A stretch of 64,000 nt of DNA, taken from the NCBI RefSeq assembly GCF_001182745.1, contig NZ_LN868939.1, positions 124,001 through 188,000 of the forward strand, in the 5' to 3' direction. A model generated the notes under the pieces. The model saw nothing but the letters and a program-made list of their open reading frames with translations, made no database searches and was not told the origin of the DNA. Position 1 is the stretch's first letter, and every line of letters begins with the position of its first letter. The stretch comes from Nocardia farcinica (GTDB lineage: Bacteria; Actinomycetota; Actinomycetes; Mycobacteriales; Mycobacteriaceae). Positions 45,481 through 55,119 of this stretch are shown here, one piece after another. A program made the position numbers and the translations under genes.

Positions 45481-46440
45481 TCAGGCTCCCAGGGCGCGGC
45501 CGATGGTCGGCCAGGAGGCGTGCAGGGTGTCCTGCCAGTACGACCACGAGTGGGTGCCGACCGGGCTGTAGTCGATGCGGGCGGGGATGCCGAGGCCGCG
45601 CAGGCGCTGTTCGAAGGCGACGGTGCAGATGTTGACCCCGACTTCCACCGGGCCGCCGAGGAAGATGTTCTCGGCCAGCTGGGGTTTGAGTTCGGCTTCG
45701 TGCGGCCCGGGGATGCCGGTGCCGGTGGACAGGTAGAGCGTCTTGCCGCGCAGGTTCCCCGCGAGTCGCGCGGGATCGTGCTCGGCCCAGGCGGGGCTGC
45801 CGGGCGGGCCCCACATGTTCAGCGGGTTGCCGCCGCGGTTGGCGATGGAGAACATCACCGCGCCGGTGGCCAGGCCGGTGTCCGGGCAGGCGCTGTAACC
45901 GGCGACGGCGGTGTAGAGGTGCGGGTTGCGCGCGGCCAGGATGTAGGCGGCGTTGCCGCCCATGGACAGCCCGCCGATGCCGTTGACGCCGTTGCCCGCG
46001 AACTGCGCGTCGATGATCGGCGGCAGTTCCCTGGTGAGGAAGGTCTCCCACTTGTAGCGGCCGAACTTGGGATCGTCGGTCTGCCAGTCGGTGTAGTAGC
46101 TGGCCTGCCCACCGACGGGCAGCACGACGTTGACGTTCTTGCCGCGGAAGAACGCCTCGGCGTCGGTGGCGTTGGTCCAGGTGCTCTGCCCGACGCCGGG
46201 GTCGAGGCCGTCGAGCAGGTAGTACGAGGGGCGGGCGCCGCCGCCCGCTGGGTGCAGCACCTGGACCTGGATGACGCGGCCCATCGCGGGCGAGTCGACG
46301 AACACCGCCGACCGGGTGGGGCTGAGTTCGTCCACCCGCACCACCTGCGCCGCCGAGGCCGGGGCCTGCACGGCGACCAGCGGGCCGAGGACCGCGAGCA
46401 CCGCCGCCAGCACCGCACCGGCAATTCTTCTCCGCCGCAC
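45481..46440 (-). CDS. Antigen 85-type mycolyltransferase / esterase
   Basis: Secreted alpha/beta-hydrolase of 319 residues that likely transfers mycolates between trehalose mycolates or to arabinogalactan. The signal peptide ends near APASAAQVV. Family parts are VQVLHPAGGGARPSYYLLDG, the nucleophile GLSMGGNAAY near 165, and GTHSWSYWQDTL with the catalytic His near 300. GTG at 46440 is chosen for its GGAGGTGG site and because a basic signal-peptide start follows. The presence of such an enzyme supports a mycolate-bearing envelope. Confidence 0.88.
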   Translation of the reverse strand: MRRRRIAGAVLAAVLAVLGPLVAVQAPASAAQVVRVDELSPTRSAVFVDSPAMGRVIQVQVLHPAGGGARPSYYLLDGLDPGVGQSTWTNATDAEAFFRGKNVNVVLPVGGQASYYTDWQTDDPKFGRYKWETFLTRELPPIIDAQFAGNGVNGIGGLSMGGNAAYILAARNPHLYTAVAGYSACPDTGLATGAVMFSIANRGGNPLNMWGPPGSPAWAEHDPARLAGNLRGKTLYLSTGTGIPGPHEAELKPQLAENIFLGGPVEVGVNICTVAFEQRLRGLGIPARIDYSPVGTHSWSYWQDTLHASWPTIGRALGA

Positions 46441-46554
46441 GTCCCCACCTCCGTCACCGCAAGACAACGCCGTCAAACGTAACCCAGGTGATCATGACAC
46501 ACCCGCACCCCGGTACCCCGGCGTTTCGCCAGCAAACCGGAAGGTCCGTGCGGC

Positions 46555-46995
46555 TCAGGACGACGCCGATTCCGCCCTGGTCAGCGCGCCACGAATGGAA
46601 CCGGCCAGGTAGTCCAGGTCGGCGCGGGGCGGGCTGGTCGGCCGTCCGCGCAGGCCGAAACCGTCACCCGCGGTGCGCGGGATGACGTGCAGGTGCACGT
46701 GGAAGACCTCCTGCCCGGCCGCCACCCCGTCGGCGAGGAAGAAGTTCACCCCGTCACAGGCCACCTCGCTGGCGCGCAGAGCCGCGGCCAGCTTCTGCCC
46801 CACCTGGAACAGTTTGCCGCCGATCGCCGGATCGAGTTCGGCGAGGCTGCGGGCGGGCACCTTCGGCACCACGAGCAGGTGGCCGGGTGTCATCGGGCGG
46901 ATGTCCATGAACGCGAGCACGTCGGAGTCCTCGTACACCGTCGAGGCGGGCGCGCGACCGGCGATGATGTCGGAGAAAATCGTGTACGGATCCAC
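46555..46995 (-). CDS. HIT-family nucleotide hydrolase
   Basis: Histidine-triad protein of 146 residues, acting on dinucleoside polyphosphates or nucleotide conjugates. The triad is HVHLHVIPR near 98. The start region DPYTIFSDIIAGRAPASTVY is typical. GTG at 46995 has TAAGGT five bases upstream; a longer frame from GTG 47082 would add an Arg-rich tail of 29 residues that families usually lack. It lies downstream of purB. Confidence 0.85.
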   Translation of the reverse strand: MDPYTIFSDIIAGRAPASTVYEDSDVLAFMDIRPMTPGHLLVVPKVPARSLAELDPAIGGKLFQVGQKLAAALRASEVACDGVNFFLADGVAAGQEVFHVHLHVIPRTAGDGFGLRGRPTSPPRADLDYLAGSIRGALTRAESASS

Positions 46996-47086
46996 ACCGA
47001 ACCTTAACCGGAGCCGCCGCGCCAGCCGGGGCAGCCTGCGCCGCAACCGGATTCGCACGCCGGGGCGCGGCAGCGGGGACACGACC

Positions 47087-48508
47087 TCAGAGGATCGGCG
47101 ACGGCGTGTACCGCGCGGCCTCCGGGTAGGCCTCCACCAGCTTCTGCACCTGGGCGATCACCGCGCCGGTCTGGTCGTCGGCGGCGCCGACGAAGACCGA
47201 CTTGTCCGCCAGCGCGGCGTCGAGCGCGGCCCGGTCCAACGGCAGCCGGTCGTCGGCGGCCAGCCGGTCCAGCAGGTCGGGTTCGCGGCCCTGCTCGCGC
47301 ATCGCCAGCGCCACCGCCACCGCGTGCTCCTTGATGACCTCGTGCGCGGTCTCGCGACCGACACCGGCGCGCACCGCCGCCATCAGGATGCGGGTGGTGG
47401 CCAGGAACGGCAGGTAGCGATCCAGCTCACGGGAGATCACCGCCGGGTAGGCGCCGAACTCGGCGAGCACGGTCAGGAAGGTCTCCATCATGCCGTCGAC
47501 GGCGAAGAACGCGTCCGGCAGCGCGACCCGGCGCACCACCGAGCAGAACACGTCGCCCTCGTTCCACTGCGCCCCGGCCAGTTCGGCGGCCATCGAGGCG
47601 TAACCGCGCAGCACCACCTGCAGGCCGTTGACGCGCTCGCAGGAGCGGGTGTTCATCTTGTGCGGCATCGCCGAGCTGCCCACCTGACCCGGCTGGAAGC
47701 CCTCGGTGACCAGCTCGTGCCCGGCCATCAGCCGGATGGTGTGCGCCAGCGACGACGGACCAGCGCCCACCTGCACCAGCGCCGAGAGCACGTCGTGGTC
47801 CAGCGACCGCGGATACACCTGGCCGACGCTGGTCAGCACGGTGGCGAAGCCGAGGTGCCGCGCCACCTGCTGCTCGAGCCTGGCCAGCTTGGCCGGGTCG
47901 CCGCCGAGCAGGTCGAGCATGTCCTGGGCGGTGCCCATCGGGCCCTTGATGCCGCGCAGGGGGTAGCGGTCGATCAGCTCGCGCAGGCGGGTGAGCGCGA
48001 TGAGCAGTTCGTCGGCGGCCGAGGCGAAGCGCTTGCCCAGGGTGGTGGCCTGCGCGGCGACGTTGTGCGAGCGGCCAGCCATCACCAGCGCGCGGTACTC
48101 GGCGGCCCGCTCGGCCAGCCGCGCGGCGATCGCGACGCCGTGGGCGTGCACGTGCTCGAGCGAGAGCCGGATCTGCAGCTGCTCGACGTTCTCGGTGAGG
48201 TCGCGGCTGGTCATGCCCTTGTGCACGTGTTCGTGCCCGGCGAGCGCGTTGAACTCCTCGATACGGGCCTTGACGTCGTGCCGGGTCACCCGCTCACGTT
48301 CGGCGATGGCGGCGAGATCGACCCGGTCGACCACTCGCTCGTAATCGGCGAGCACCCCGTCGGGCACGTCGATGCCCAGCTCGGACTGCGCCCGCAACAC
48401 CTCCAGCCACAGCCGCCGCTCCAGCACGATCTTGTGTTCCGGCGACCACAGGTGCACCAGCTCGGGGCTGGCGTAACGGGTGGCGAGGACGTTGGGGACG
48501 AGGCTCAC
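47087..48508 (-). CDS. purB: Adenylosuccinate lyase
   Basis: Catalyses two purine steps: SAICAR to AICAR and adenylosuccinate to AMP. The 473 residues fit the fumarase/aspartase superfamily. The signature loop SSAMPHKMNTRSCERVNGLQ lies near residue 275, with KGMTSRDLTENV near 95. GTG at 48508 has TAGACT eight bases upstream and no ribosome site. The tetR-type gene ends just upstream, at 48515. Confidence 0.96.
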   Translation of the reverse strand: MSLVPNVLATRYASPELVHLWSPEHKIVLERRLWLEVLRAQSELGIDVPDGVLADYERVVDRVDLAAIAERERVTRHDVKARIEEFNALAGHEHVHKGMTSRDLTENVEQLQIRLSLEHVHAHGVAIAARLAERAAEYRALVMAGRSHNVAAQATTLGKRFASAADELLIALTRLRELIDRYPLRGIKGPMGTAQDMLDLLGGDPAKLARLEQQVARHLGFATVLTSVGQVYPRSLDHDVLSALVQVGAGPSSLAHTIRLMAGHELVTEGFQPGQVGSSAMPHKMNTRSCERVNGLQVVLRGYASMAAELAGAQWNEGDVFCSVVRRVALPDAFFAVDGMMETFLTVLAEFGAYPAVISRELDRYLPFLATTRILMAAVRAGVGRETAHEVIKEHAVAVALAMREQGREPDLLDRLAADDRLPLDRAALDAALADKSVFVGAADDQTGAVIAQVQKLVEAYPEAARYTPSPIL

Positions 48509-48514
48509 GTGGGG

Positions 48515-49171
48515 TCAGTCTAGTTGCCGCACTCCGTGGCCGTTGACGTGCTCCGGGCCGGGCGAGCGCAGCGGCGGCGCGACGATGTCGATCACCTCCA
48601 GCAGCGCGGCCCTGGCCATCCGGCGGGGATCGGGGTCGTTCTCGGTGAGCGCGGCGACCACGGCACCGTCCACCACCGCCACCAGCCTGCGCAGATGCTC
48701 GGCCCGCACGCCGCGATCGGAGCGGCGCAGCACGTCGGCGAGCAGTTCCTCGAGCTGGGCGCGTAGTCGTAGCTGCACCTCGCGCAGCTCCGGATGCCGG
48801 GCCGAGGCGACCGAGCGTTCGTAGCGCGCGATCAGCTGCCCGCGCGCGGCCTCGTCCTGCCAGTCACCGCCGATCAGCAGGTCGAGCACCAGTTCGACGG
48901 TGGCCTCGGCGCCGCGACGACGGTGGCTCACCTCGCCGATGCGGCGGCGCATCGCCTCCAGCTCGGCGTTGCCGCTGAACTCCACCGCGCGCGCGATCAG
49001 GTCTTCCAGCGACTCGAAGTAGTAGGTCGTCGAGGCGAGCGGGAGGTCCGCCCGCGTGGCCACCGAGCGATGCCGCACCGCATCGAAACCACCTTCGAGC
49101 AGCAACTCGGCGGCGGCGGCGACCAGGGCTTGGCGACGCCGTTCGCCTTTCGGGGTCGTCGCGGTTATCAC
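48515..49171 (-). CDS. TetR-family transcriptional regulator
   Basis: A 218-residue regulator. The N-terminal helix-turn-helix spans about 10-58 (RRQALVAAAAELLLEGGFDA, then RSVATRADLPLASTTYYFES). The C-terminal ligand domain is helical. It starts at GTG 49171. It lies directly upstream of purB on the same strand; the purB promoter is inside its 3' end. The target is unknown. The order resembles Rv0775 in M. tuberculosis. Confidence 0.88.
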   Translation of the reverse strand: MITATTPKGERRRQALVAAAAELLLEGGFDAVRHRSVATRADLPLASTTYYFESLEDLIARAVEFSGNAELEAMRRRIGEVSHRRRGAEATVELVLDLLIGGDWQDEAARGQLIARYERSVASARHPELREVQLRLRAQLEELLADVLRRSDRGVRAEHLRRLVAVVDGAVVAALTENDPDPRRMARAALLEVIDIVAPPLRSPGPEHVNGHGVRQLD

Positions 49172-49299
49172 CGTGCCATCGTGCCAGTCGTCATCAGTTC
49201 ATCCGTGCGAAATCGAAAGAGAAAACCCAGCCGAGGTTGTTTTACCTCATCCGGCCCGGACGGGTGCCGGACCGGGCTGAGTTGTTGGCCGCCAACGAC

Positions 49300-50475
49300 T
49301 CACGAGGCCAGATGGCGACCGAGACGGGCCAGCGCCTCCTCGATCTCGGCGGTGGCGCCCGCGAAGGAGAACCGGACGAACCGGTGCCCGGCCACGGTGT
49401 CGAAGTCGATGCCGGGCGCCAGCGCGACCCCGGTCTGCCCGAGCAGTTCGGCGCACCATTTCAGCGAGTCGTCGGTGAGGTGGCCGATGTCGGCGTAGGC
49501 GTAGAACGCGCCGTCGGCGGGCGCCAGATCGGTGATGCCGAGCGCGGCCAGTCCGTCCAGCAACAGCCGCCGGTTGGTGGCGTAGCGGCGCACGTGCCCG
49601 TCCAGTTCGGCCTTGGCCTCCGCGCCGAAGGCGTGCACGGCCGCGTACTGCGAGATCGCCGGCGGGCACACGGTCATGTTCGAGGCCAGCCGTTGCAGGG
49701 CAGGGCGCAGATCGGCCGGGGCGAGCATCCAGCCCAGCCGCCACCCGGTCATGGAGAAGTACTTCGACACCGAGCCGATCACCACCGCGGTCCGCGAGGT
49801 CTCCCAGGCCGAGGCGGTGCGGGCGTCGGCGCCCGTAGTTGCGGATGGGTTGGTGATGCCGTGGTAGATCTCGTCGGAGACGAGCAGCGTGCCGTGCTCG
49901 TCGCACCAGCGCGCCAGCGCCGCGAGTTCGGCGGGGTCGATCATGGTGCCGGTCGGGTTGGCCGGGCTGGCCACGATGAGCCCCGCGGGCGGCTCCGGCA
50001 GCGCGTCGAGCATCGCCACGGTCGGTTGGAAGCGGGTGTCGGGACCACAGTCCAGCTCCACGACGCGGCAGCCGAGCGCGGTGAGGGTGTTGCGGTAGGC
50101 CGGGTAGCCGGGCCGGGCCACCACCACGGTGTCGCCCGCGTCGAAGGCGGCCAGGAAGATCAGGGTGAACGCGCCGGAGGAGCCGGTCGTGACCACCACG
50201 TCGTCGGGGTCGACGGCGTACCCGTAGGTGCGGCTGTGGTGTTCGGCGATGGCGCGGCGCAGCGGCAGGATACCGAACGTCTCGGTGTAGCCGAGCAGTT
50301 CGGCGTCGATGGCGGCCTTGGTCGCGCGCAGCACCGGCGCCGGCGCGGGCGTGGAAGGCTGGCCGGCGGCCAGCACCAGAACGTCACCGTGGGTTCTGGC
50401 GCGTTCCGCGGCGGCTTTCCAGACGTCCATCACGTAGAAAGGTGGGATGGTCGACCGGCGAGATTCTCGTGACAC
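49300..50475 (-). CDS. Class I/II PLP-dependent aminotransferase
   Basis: Fold type I aminotransferase, 391 residues. The PLP lysine is in GSVSKYFSMTGWRLGWML near 235. Other motifs are YTETFGILPLRRAIAEHH near 62, ASPANPTGTMI near 170 and SDEIYHGI near 200. The substrate is not determinable; aspartate- or alanine-type activities are possible. GTG at 50475 has TACCGT seven bases upstream (leaderless). Divergent from the M23 peptidase gene with 53 bases between the starts. Confidence 0.87.
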   Translation of the reverse strand: MSRESRRSTIPPFYVMDVWKAAAERARTHGDVLVLAAGQPSTPAPAPVLRATKAAIDAELLGYTETFGILPLRRAIAEHHSRTYGYAVDPDDVVVTTGSSGAFTLIFLAAFDAGDTVVVARPGYPAYRNTLTALGCRVVELDCGPDTRFQPTVAMLDALPEPPAGLIVASPANPTGTMIDPAELAALARWCDEHGTLLVSDEIYHGITNPSATTGADARTASAWETSRTAVVIGSVSKYFSMTGWRLGWMLAPADLRPALQRLASNMTVCPPAISQYAAVHAFGAEAKAELDGHVRRYATNRRLLLDGLAALGITDLAPADGAFYAYADIGHLTDDSLKWCAELLGQTGVALAPGIDFDTVAGHRFVRFSFAGATAEIEEALARLGRHLAS

Positions 50476-50528
50476 CCGTCCGACGGTAGAGCACCGTCGC
50501 GGCGGCGGTCCGGGTTATGGTCGGCGTA

Positions 50529-51497
50529 ATGCTTGACAAGGCTCGCCGCGCTGGGCTGGATCGGGTACGCGAAGCGGGAGGCATCGTCGTCGTTCCGCCG
50601 GATTGGCGTACCCGCGCCCGCCCGCGCACCACGGCCGCGGGCCGCGACCTCACCGCCCTGTGGCGGCGCGCTCGCCGCGAGGCGCGTGCCCTGCGGCGCG
50701 GGCCGCGCCCGGACCCGCGGCGGTGGTGGACCGAGCAGAAGAAGGCCGAGTATCGCGCGCTGCTGCGCACACACAAGTGGCTGATCGCGGGCCTGGCCGC
50801 GGTGCTGCTGGTCGCCGCCGCCGATGGGGTCGCCTCCCGTCCGGGCACCGGTCCGCTCGGCCCGAACGAGGCGCAGCGGGTGTTCTTCGCGCACCCGCAG
50901 CAGTTCCAGTCCACCCCGCCCTCGGTGCGCCGCTACCTCAACGCCATCGCCAACGGTGAGCGGCTGCGCGAGCAGGCGGTGGTCGCCGCGGCCGCCCGCG
51001 CCACCCTGGAGCGCGCCAAGGCCGAGGCCGCCGCCGCGGCCGCGGGGGAATGGCAGCCGTGGATCAACGAGCCCGGCACCGTCATCGTCCCCGGTTCGGT
51101 CATCCCCGACATCAGCGGTTTCGTGCTGCCCGCGCGCGGCATGTTCACCTCCGGTTTCGGCTCCCGCTGGGGCACCTTCCACAACGGCATCGACGTGGCG
51201 GGCCCGATCGGCACCCCGATCTACGCGGTGGCCGCGGGCACCGTCATCGACGCCGGACCGGCCCAGGGCTTCGGCCTCTGGGTACGCATCCGGCACGACG
51301 ACGGCGCGATCACCGTCTACGGCCACATGTACGACTTCTTCGTCTCGGTAGGCGAACGCGTCCCCGCCGGTATGCAGATCGCGCGCATGGGCAACCGGGG
51401 CGATTCGACCGGGCCGCACCTGCATTTCGAGGTGATCGTCAACGGCCGGCACGTCGACCCGAGGGCCTGGCTGGCCGCCCGCGGCCTCAGCTACTGA
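50529..51497 (+). CDS. M23-family metallopeptidase (LytM domain), membrane-anchored
   Basis: Putative peptidoglycan endopeptidase of 322 residues. The cytoplasmic N-terminus is Arg-rich (about 1-78). One transmembrane helix (about 82-100) and a short coiled segment rich in Ala/Glu follow. The LytM domain covers about 195-318, with zinc ligands in HNGIDVAG and HLHFEVIVNG. ATG at 50529 has TATGGT seven bases upstream; the in-frame ATG at 50517 lies within that box and is less likely. Convergent with purD. Confidence 0.87.
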   Translation: MLDKARRAGLDRVREAGGIVVVPPDWRTRARPRTTAAGRDLTALWRRARREARALRRGPRPDPRRWWTEQKKAEYRALLRTHKWLIAGLAAVLLVAAADGVASRPGTGPLGPNEAQRVFFAHPQQFQSTPPSVRRYLNAIANGERLREQAVVAAAARATLERAKAEAAAAAAGEWQPWINEPGTVIVPGSVIPDISGFVLPARGMFTSGFGSRWGTFHNGIDVAGPIGTPIYAVAAGTVIDAGPAQGFGLWVRIRHDDGAITVYGHMYDFFVSVGERVPAGMQIARMGNRGDSTGPHLHFEVIVNGRHVDPRAWLAARGLSY

Positions 51498-51500
51498 GGA

Positions 51501-52772
51501 CTACACGCTGATGCGCGATTCCACCGCCGCCAGCCCGATGTCGGTGCGGAAATGCCCGCCCGGCAACTTGATTCCGCTCATCCGCTGGTAGGCCTTCGCC
51601 CGCGCCTCGGCCAGATCGGCGCCGACACCGACGACGTTGAGCACCCGGCCGCCCGAGGACACCAGCGCGCCGTCCTCCCTGGTGGCGGTCCCGGCGTGCA
51701 GCACGGTCGCGGTGTCGTCGCCGGAGCTCTCGCCCGCGCCGCTGATCACATCGCCCAGCCGGGGCCTGCCCGGGTAGTTCTCCGCCGCGAGCACCACGGT
51801 CACCGCCGCGCCGTCGCGCCAGCGCGGCGCCGCGACCTTGTCCAGGGTGCCGGTGGCGGTGGCGTGCAGCAGTTCGCCCAGCGGACTCTCCAGCAGCGCC
51901 AGCACCGCCTGCGTCTCGGGATCGCCGAAGCGGCAATTGAATTCGACGACGGCAGGACCGGCCGCACCGATCGCGAGCCCCGCGTAGAGCAGACCGGAGA
52001 ACGGGCAGCCGCGCCGCACCAGTTCCGCGGCGACCGGACGCACCACGTCCTCGACGATCTCGGTGACGGTCTCGGCGGGCAGCCACGGCAGCGGGGTGTA
52101 GGCGCCCATGCCGCCGGTGTTGGGGCCGGTGTCGCCGTCGCCGACCCGCTTGTGGTCCTGCGCGGGCAGCAGCGGCACCACCGTCTCACCGTCCACCAGG
52201 CAGAACAGCGACACCTCCGGTCCGTCGAGGAACGATTCCAGCAGCACCGGATGGCCCTGTTCGAGCAGCTCGGCGCCGTGGTCGCGGGCGGCGGACCGAT
52301 CCGCCGTCACGACCACGCCCTTGCCCGCGGCCAGGCCGTCGTCCTTGACCACCCAGGTGGGGCCGAAGCGGTCCAGCGCGGCGTCGAGTTCGGCGGGCGA
52401 GTCGACCACCTCGCTGTGCGCGGTGCGCACCCCGGCCGCGGCCATGACGTCCTTGGCGAACGCCTTGGACCCCTCGATCCTGGCCGCCGCCGCGGAGGGG
52501 CCGAAGCAGGCGATGCCCGCCGCGCGTACGGCGTCGGCGACGCCGAGCACCAGCGGCACCTCCGGGCCGATGACGACCAGGTCGGCGGAGACCTCGGTGG
52601 CCAGCGCGACCACCGCGTCGGCGGAGGAGGCGTCGACCGGGCGCACCTGCGCGTGCTGGGCGATGCCCGCGTTGCCGGGTGCCGCGATCAGCGCGGTCAC
52701 GGCGGGGTCCCGGCGCAGTGCCAGGACGAGGGCATGTTCACGGGCTCCGGATCCGATGACGAGTACGCGCAC
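51501..52772 (-). CDS. purD: Phosphoribosylamine-glycine ligase
   Basis: Step 2 of purine synthesis, an ATP-grasp enzyme of 423 residues. Parts seen: [17 protein letters not shown] at the start, [13 protein letters not shown] near 143, the metal-binding [13 protein letters not shown] near 283 and [10 protein letters not shown] near 220. GTG at 52772 is chosen because TAAGCT lies seven bases upstream (leaderless); a TTG two codons earlier is possible. Confidence 0.96.
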   Translation of the reverse strand: MRVLVIGSGAREHALVLALRRDPAVTALIAAPGNAGIAQHAQVRPVDASSADAVVALATEVSADLVVIGPEVPLVLGVADAVRAAGIACFGPSAAAARIEGSKAFAKDVMAAAGVRTAHSEVVDSPAELDAALDRFGPTWVVKDDGLAAGKGVVVTADRSAARDHGAELLEQGHPVLLESFLDGPEVSLFCLVDGETVVPLLPAQDHKRVGDGDTGPNTGGMGAYTPLPWLPAETVTEIVEDVVRPVAAELVRRGCPFSGLLYAGLAIGAAGPAVVEFNCRFGDPETQAVLALLESPLGELLHATATGTLDKVAAPRWRDGAAVTVVLAAENYPGRPRLGDVISGAGESSGDDTATVLHAGTATREDGALVSSGGRVLNVVGVGADLAEARAKAYQRMSGIKLPGGHFRTDIGLAAVESRISV

Positions 52773-52992
52773 CCGCAACAGCTTAGGTGAAGCGCGGTGC
52801 CGCTCCGCCGGGCATCGGCCTTCCGGACGGCTCCCGTTCGCCCGGCCGGACGGGCCCGTTCACCCGCCGTTCGCAGTGCTCCGCGAAAACGCTTGTCGCC
52901 GTTTCCCCCACGCGCGGCCCGCGCCGGGGATAGTGGAGAGGGAGGCCCCGAGCAGCCGCCGGGGCCGTACCGCGAGGGGACACGGGGAGATC

Positions 52993-53370
52993 ATGGGTCT
53001 GATCGACGGACTGATGGGCAACGCCGGGCGGGTCGACCCGGCACAGGCCCAGCAGGAGTACGCCAAGCTGTTCGGCAACGGGGAGCAGGTCTACGCCGCC
53101 TACATTCTGGTGCGGGACGCGATGTTGTTCACCAACCGCCGCCTGATCATCGTCGACAAGCAGGGGCTGTCCGGGCGGAAGGTGAACTACCACAGCATCC
53201 CCTACCGGGCCATCACCCATTTCGCGGTGGAGACGGCGGGCACGTTCGACCTCGACGCCGAACTGCTGATCTGGATCGCCGGCACCGCCGAACCGGTGCA
53301 CAAGCGGTTCAACCGACAGGTCGACATCTACGAGGTGCAGGGCATCCTGTCGCACTTCGTGGCGGTGTAG
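52993..53370 (+). CDS. Bacterial PH-domain protein (bPH_1)
   Basis: A 125-residue protein forming a single bacterial pleckstrin-homology-like domain. Typical parts are AAYILVRDAMLFTNRRLIIV and YHSIPYRAITHFAVETAG. Such proteins form ring oligomers of unknown role, possibly stress-linked. ATG at 52993 has GGGGAG upstream. It is divergent from purD and 39 bases before a HIT gene that has its own leaderless promoter. Confidence 0.87.
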   Translation: MGLIDGLMGNAGRVDPAQAQQEYAKLFGNGEQVYAAYILVRDAMLFTNRRLIIVDKQGLSGRKVNYHSIPYRAITHFAVETAGTFDLDAELLIWIAGTAEPVHKRFNRQVDIYEVQGILSHFVAV

Positions 53371-53409
53371 CGCGGGCGGCCGGTCCGCGGCCTGACTAGT
53401 CTGCGGACT

Positions 53410-53835
53410 ATGGCATCTGTCTTCAGCGCGATCATCGCCGGTCAGCTTCCTGGTCGATTCGTCTGGGAGGACGACGAATTCGTCGGCTTCCTGACCATCG
53501 CCCCCGTCACCCAGGGCCACACCCTGGTGGTGCCGCGCGCGGAAATCGATCAGTGGCAGGACGTCGACCCCGAGCTGTTCGCCCGGCTCACCGGCGTCGC
53601 CCAGAAGATCGGCCAGGCCGTGCGCGCCGCCTTCGACGCCCCGCGCGCCGGCCTGCTCATCGCCGGCCTCGAGGTCCCGCACCTGCACCTGCACGTCTTC
53701 CCCGCCTACGAGATGGGCAACTTCGACATCTCCGGCGCCGACCCCGACCCCTCCCCCGAATCCCTCGACGAAGCCCAGGCCAAGATCAAGCAGGCCCTGC
53801 GGGATCTCGGGCATTCGGCCAACGTCCCGGACTGA
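53410..53835 (+). CDS. HIT-family protein
   Basis: Second histidine-triad protein of the window, 141 residues. The triad is [11 protein letters not shown] near 95. The start [20 protein letters not shown] is typical. Likely hydrolyses nucleotide phosphoesters or phosphoramidates. ATG at 53410 has TAGTCT seven bases upstream (leaderless). Its stop lies 4 bases from the convergent XRE regulator's stop. Confidence 0.9.
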   Translation: MASVFSAIIAGQLPGRFVWEDDEFVGFLTIAPVTQGHTLVVPRAEIDQWQDVDPELFARLTGVAQKIGQAVRAAFDAPRAGLLIAGLEVPHLHLHVFPAYEMGNFDISGADPDPSPESLDEAQAKIKQALRDLGHSANVPD

Positions 53836-53839
53836 GCGG

Positions 53840-54949
53840 TCAGGCGTAGGTGTCCCGGAACGCCGCGCGCACCAGCGCGGCGCCGCGCCGGTCGTGCTGC
53901 CCGATCGCGGCCACGACGTCCGCCACCCGCCAGTGGTGCGACGGCACCAACCGCCCGGAGGTGACCACGGCCAGCGCCACGTCCGTGGCCTCCTCCGGCT
54001 TGCCCGCCGCCACCAGCGCCAGCCCCAGGTCGAGCCGCGCCATGGCGATGCGACGGGGCCGCACGCACGCCGCGCGCTCCAGATCCAGCAGGACGTGGCG
54101 GGCGTAGGACTCCGCCGCCGGATCACCGAGCCAGGACAGCGTCGTGGCGACGTAGGCGTCGGCCTTCGCCGGGTCGTAACGGAAGTGGTGCTCGGGCCGC
54201 TCCGGGGCGCGCAGGCCGGACACCAGGCGCGCGACGCCGCGCAGTGCGCCGTAGCTGCCCGCGCTGTCGCCGAGCCGCGCCAGGGCCCGCCCCCGTTGCG
54301 CGGTGGCCTGGATGCGGGCCGAACCGCTGCCCGGCGCCATCCGGCGCGCGGCCTCGGACAACTCGGCCGCCACCCCGAACTCGCGATCGACGAGGTGCTG
54401 CCAGGCCCGGGTCTCCAGCGTCCACGCCGCGATCTCCCGGTGCTCGCACTCCCGGGCGATCTCCCGAGCCGCGCGCAGCCGGACATCGGCGGCCCGCCGG
54501 TGCTCGAGGTCGATGTGGCAGGTGCCCGCCAGCAGCGCGAGCCACCCGGCGGCCACCAGCAGGCGGCGGTGCTGCACGAGCGTGGTCCGTCCGGCGAGCA
54601 GGCGGGCGGCGCCGCCGAGCTGCCGGCGAATGTCGACCAGGAGTTCCGCGGGCGGTGTCGTCGCGTACGCCACCGCCAGATCGTCCACCGCCGTCTCCAG
54701 CCGCTCGAGTGTCGCGCCGCAGACATCGGATGCCGCGACCCGCGCCACCCATTCCGCTGCGGCAGGGTCCCCGTCGGCGGGCTCGCCGAGCACCGCGCCG
54801 TAGGCGGCAGCGACCGCGGGCGGCACCGGCCGCTTCCCGCACTCGACGAGCGACAGATACGCGGGCGAATAATGCGTGAGCCTCGCCATCTCGCGCAGGC
54901 CGACGCCCGCCGCCTCCCGCGCGGCCCGCAACCGAGCACCCCTGTGCAT
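53840..54949 (-). CDS. XRE-family regulator with long helical C-terminal region
   Basis: A 369-residue regulator. The helix-turn-helix spans residues about 4-60 (LRAAREAAGVGLREMARLTH, then SPAYLSLVECGKRPV). The remaining 300 residues are Ala/Leu/Arg-rich helices resembling TPR repeats. ATG at 54949 has a strong GGAGGAT site. This architecture is common in Nocardia and Streptomyces near secretion or developmental genes. It lies directly downstream of the YbaB/EspC-like operon on the same strand. Confidence 0.82.
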   Translation of the reverse strand: MHRGARLRAAREAAGVGLREMARLTHYSPAYLSLVECGKRPVPPAVAAAYGAVLGEPADGDPAAAEWVARVAASDVCGATLERLETAVDDLAVAYATTPPAELLVDIRRQLGGAARLLAGRTTLVQHRRLLVAAGWLALLAGTCHIDLEHRRAADVRLRAAREIARECEHREIAAWTLETRAWQHLVDREFGVAAELSEAARRMAPGSGSARIQATAQRGRALARLGDSAGSYGALRGVARLVSGLRAPERPEHHFRYDPAKADAYVATTLSWLGDPAAESYARHVLLDLERAACVRPRRIAMARLDLGLALVAAGKPEEATDVALAVVTSGRLVPSHHWRVADVVAAIGQHDRRGAALVRAAFRDTYA

Positions 54950-55119
54950 ACGATCCTCCGGTTCAGCCGGAACCCCGGCACCACCGTAAGCCGTTGCCCG
55001 CCAAGCACGCACACCTTTCGGCCCCAAGGCGGCGTTCAGCGCAGCTCTCGGTGGGAGCACCTCCGGCGAGGCCGCGAACTTGGAGCCGCGCGGGGATTCG
55101 CCGGTGCTGGTGTCGCCGC

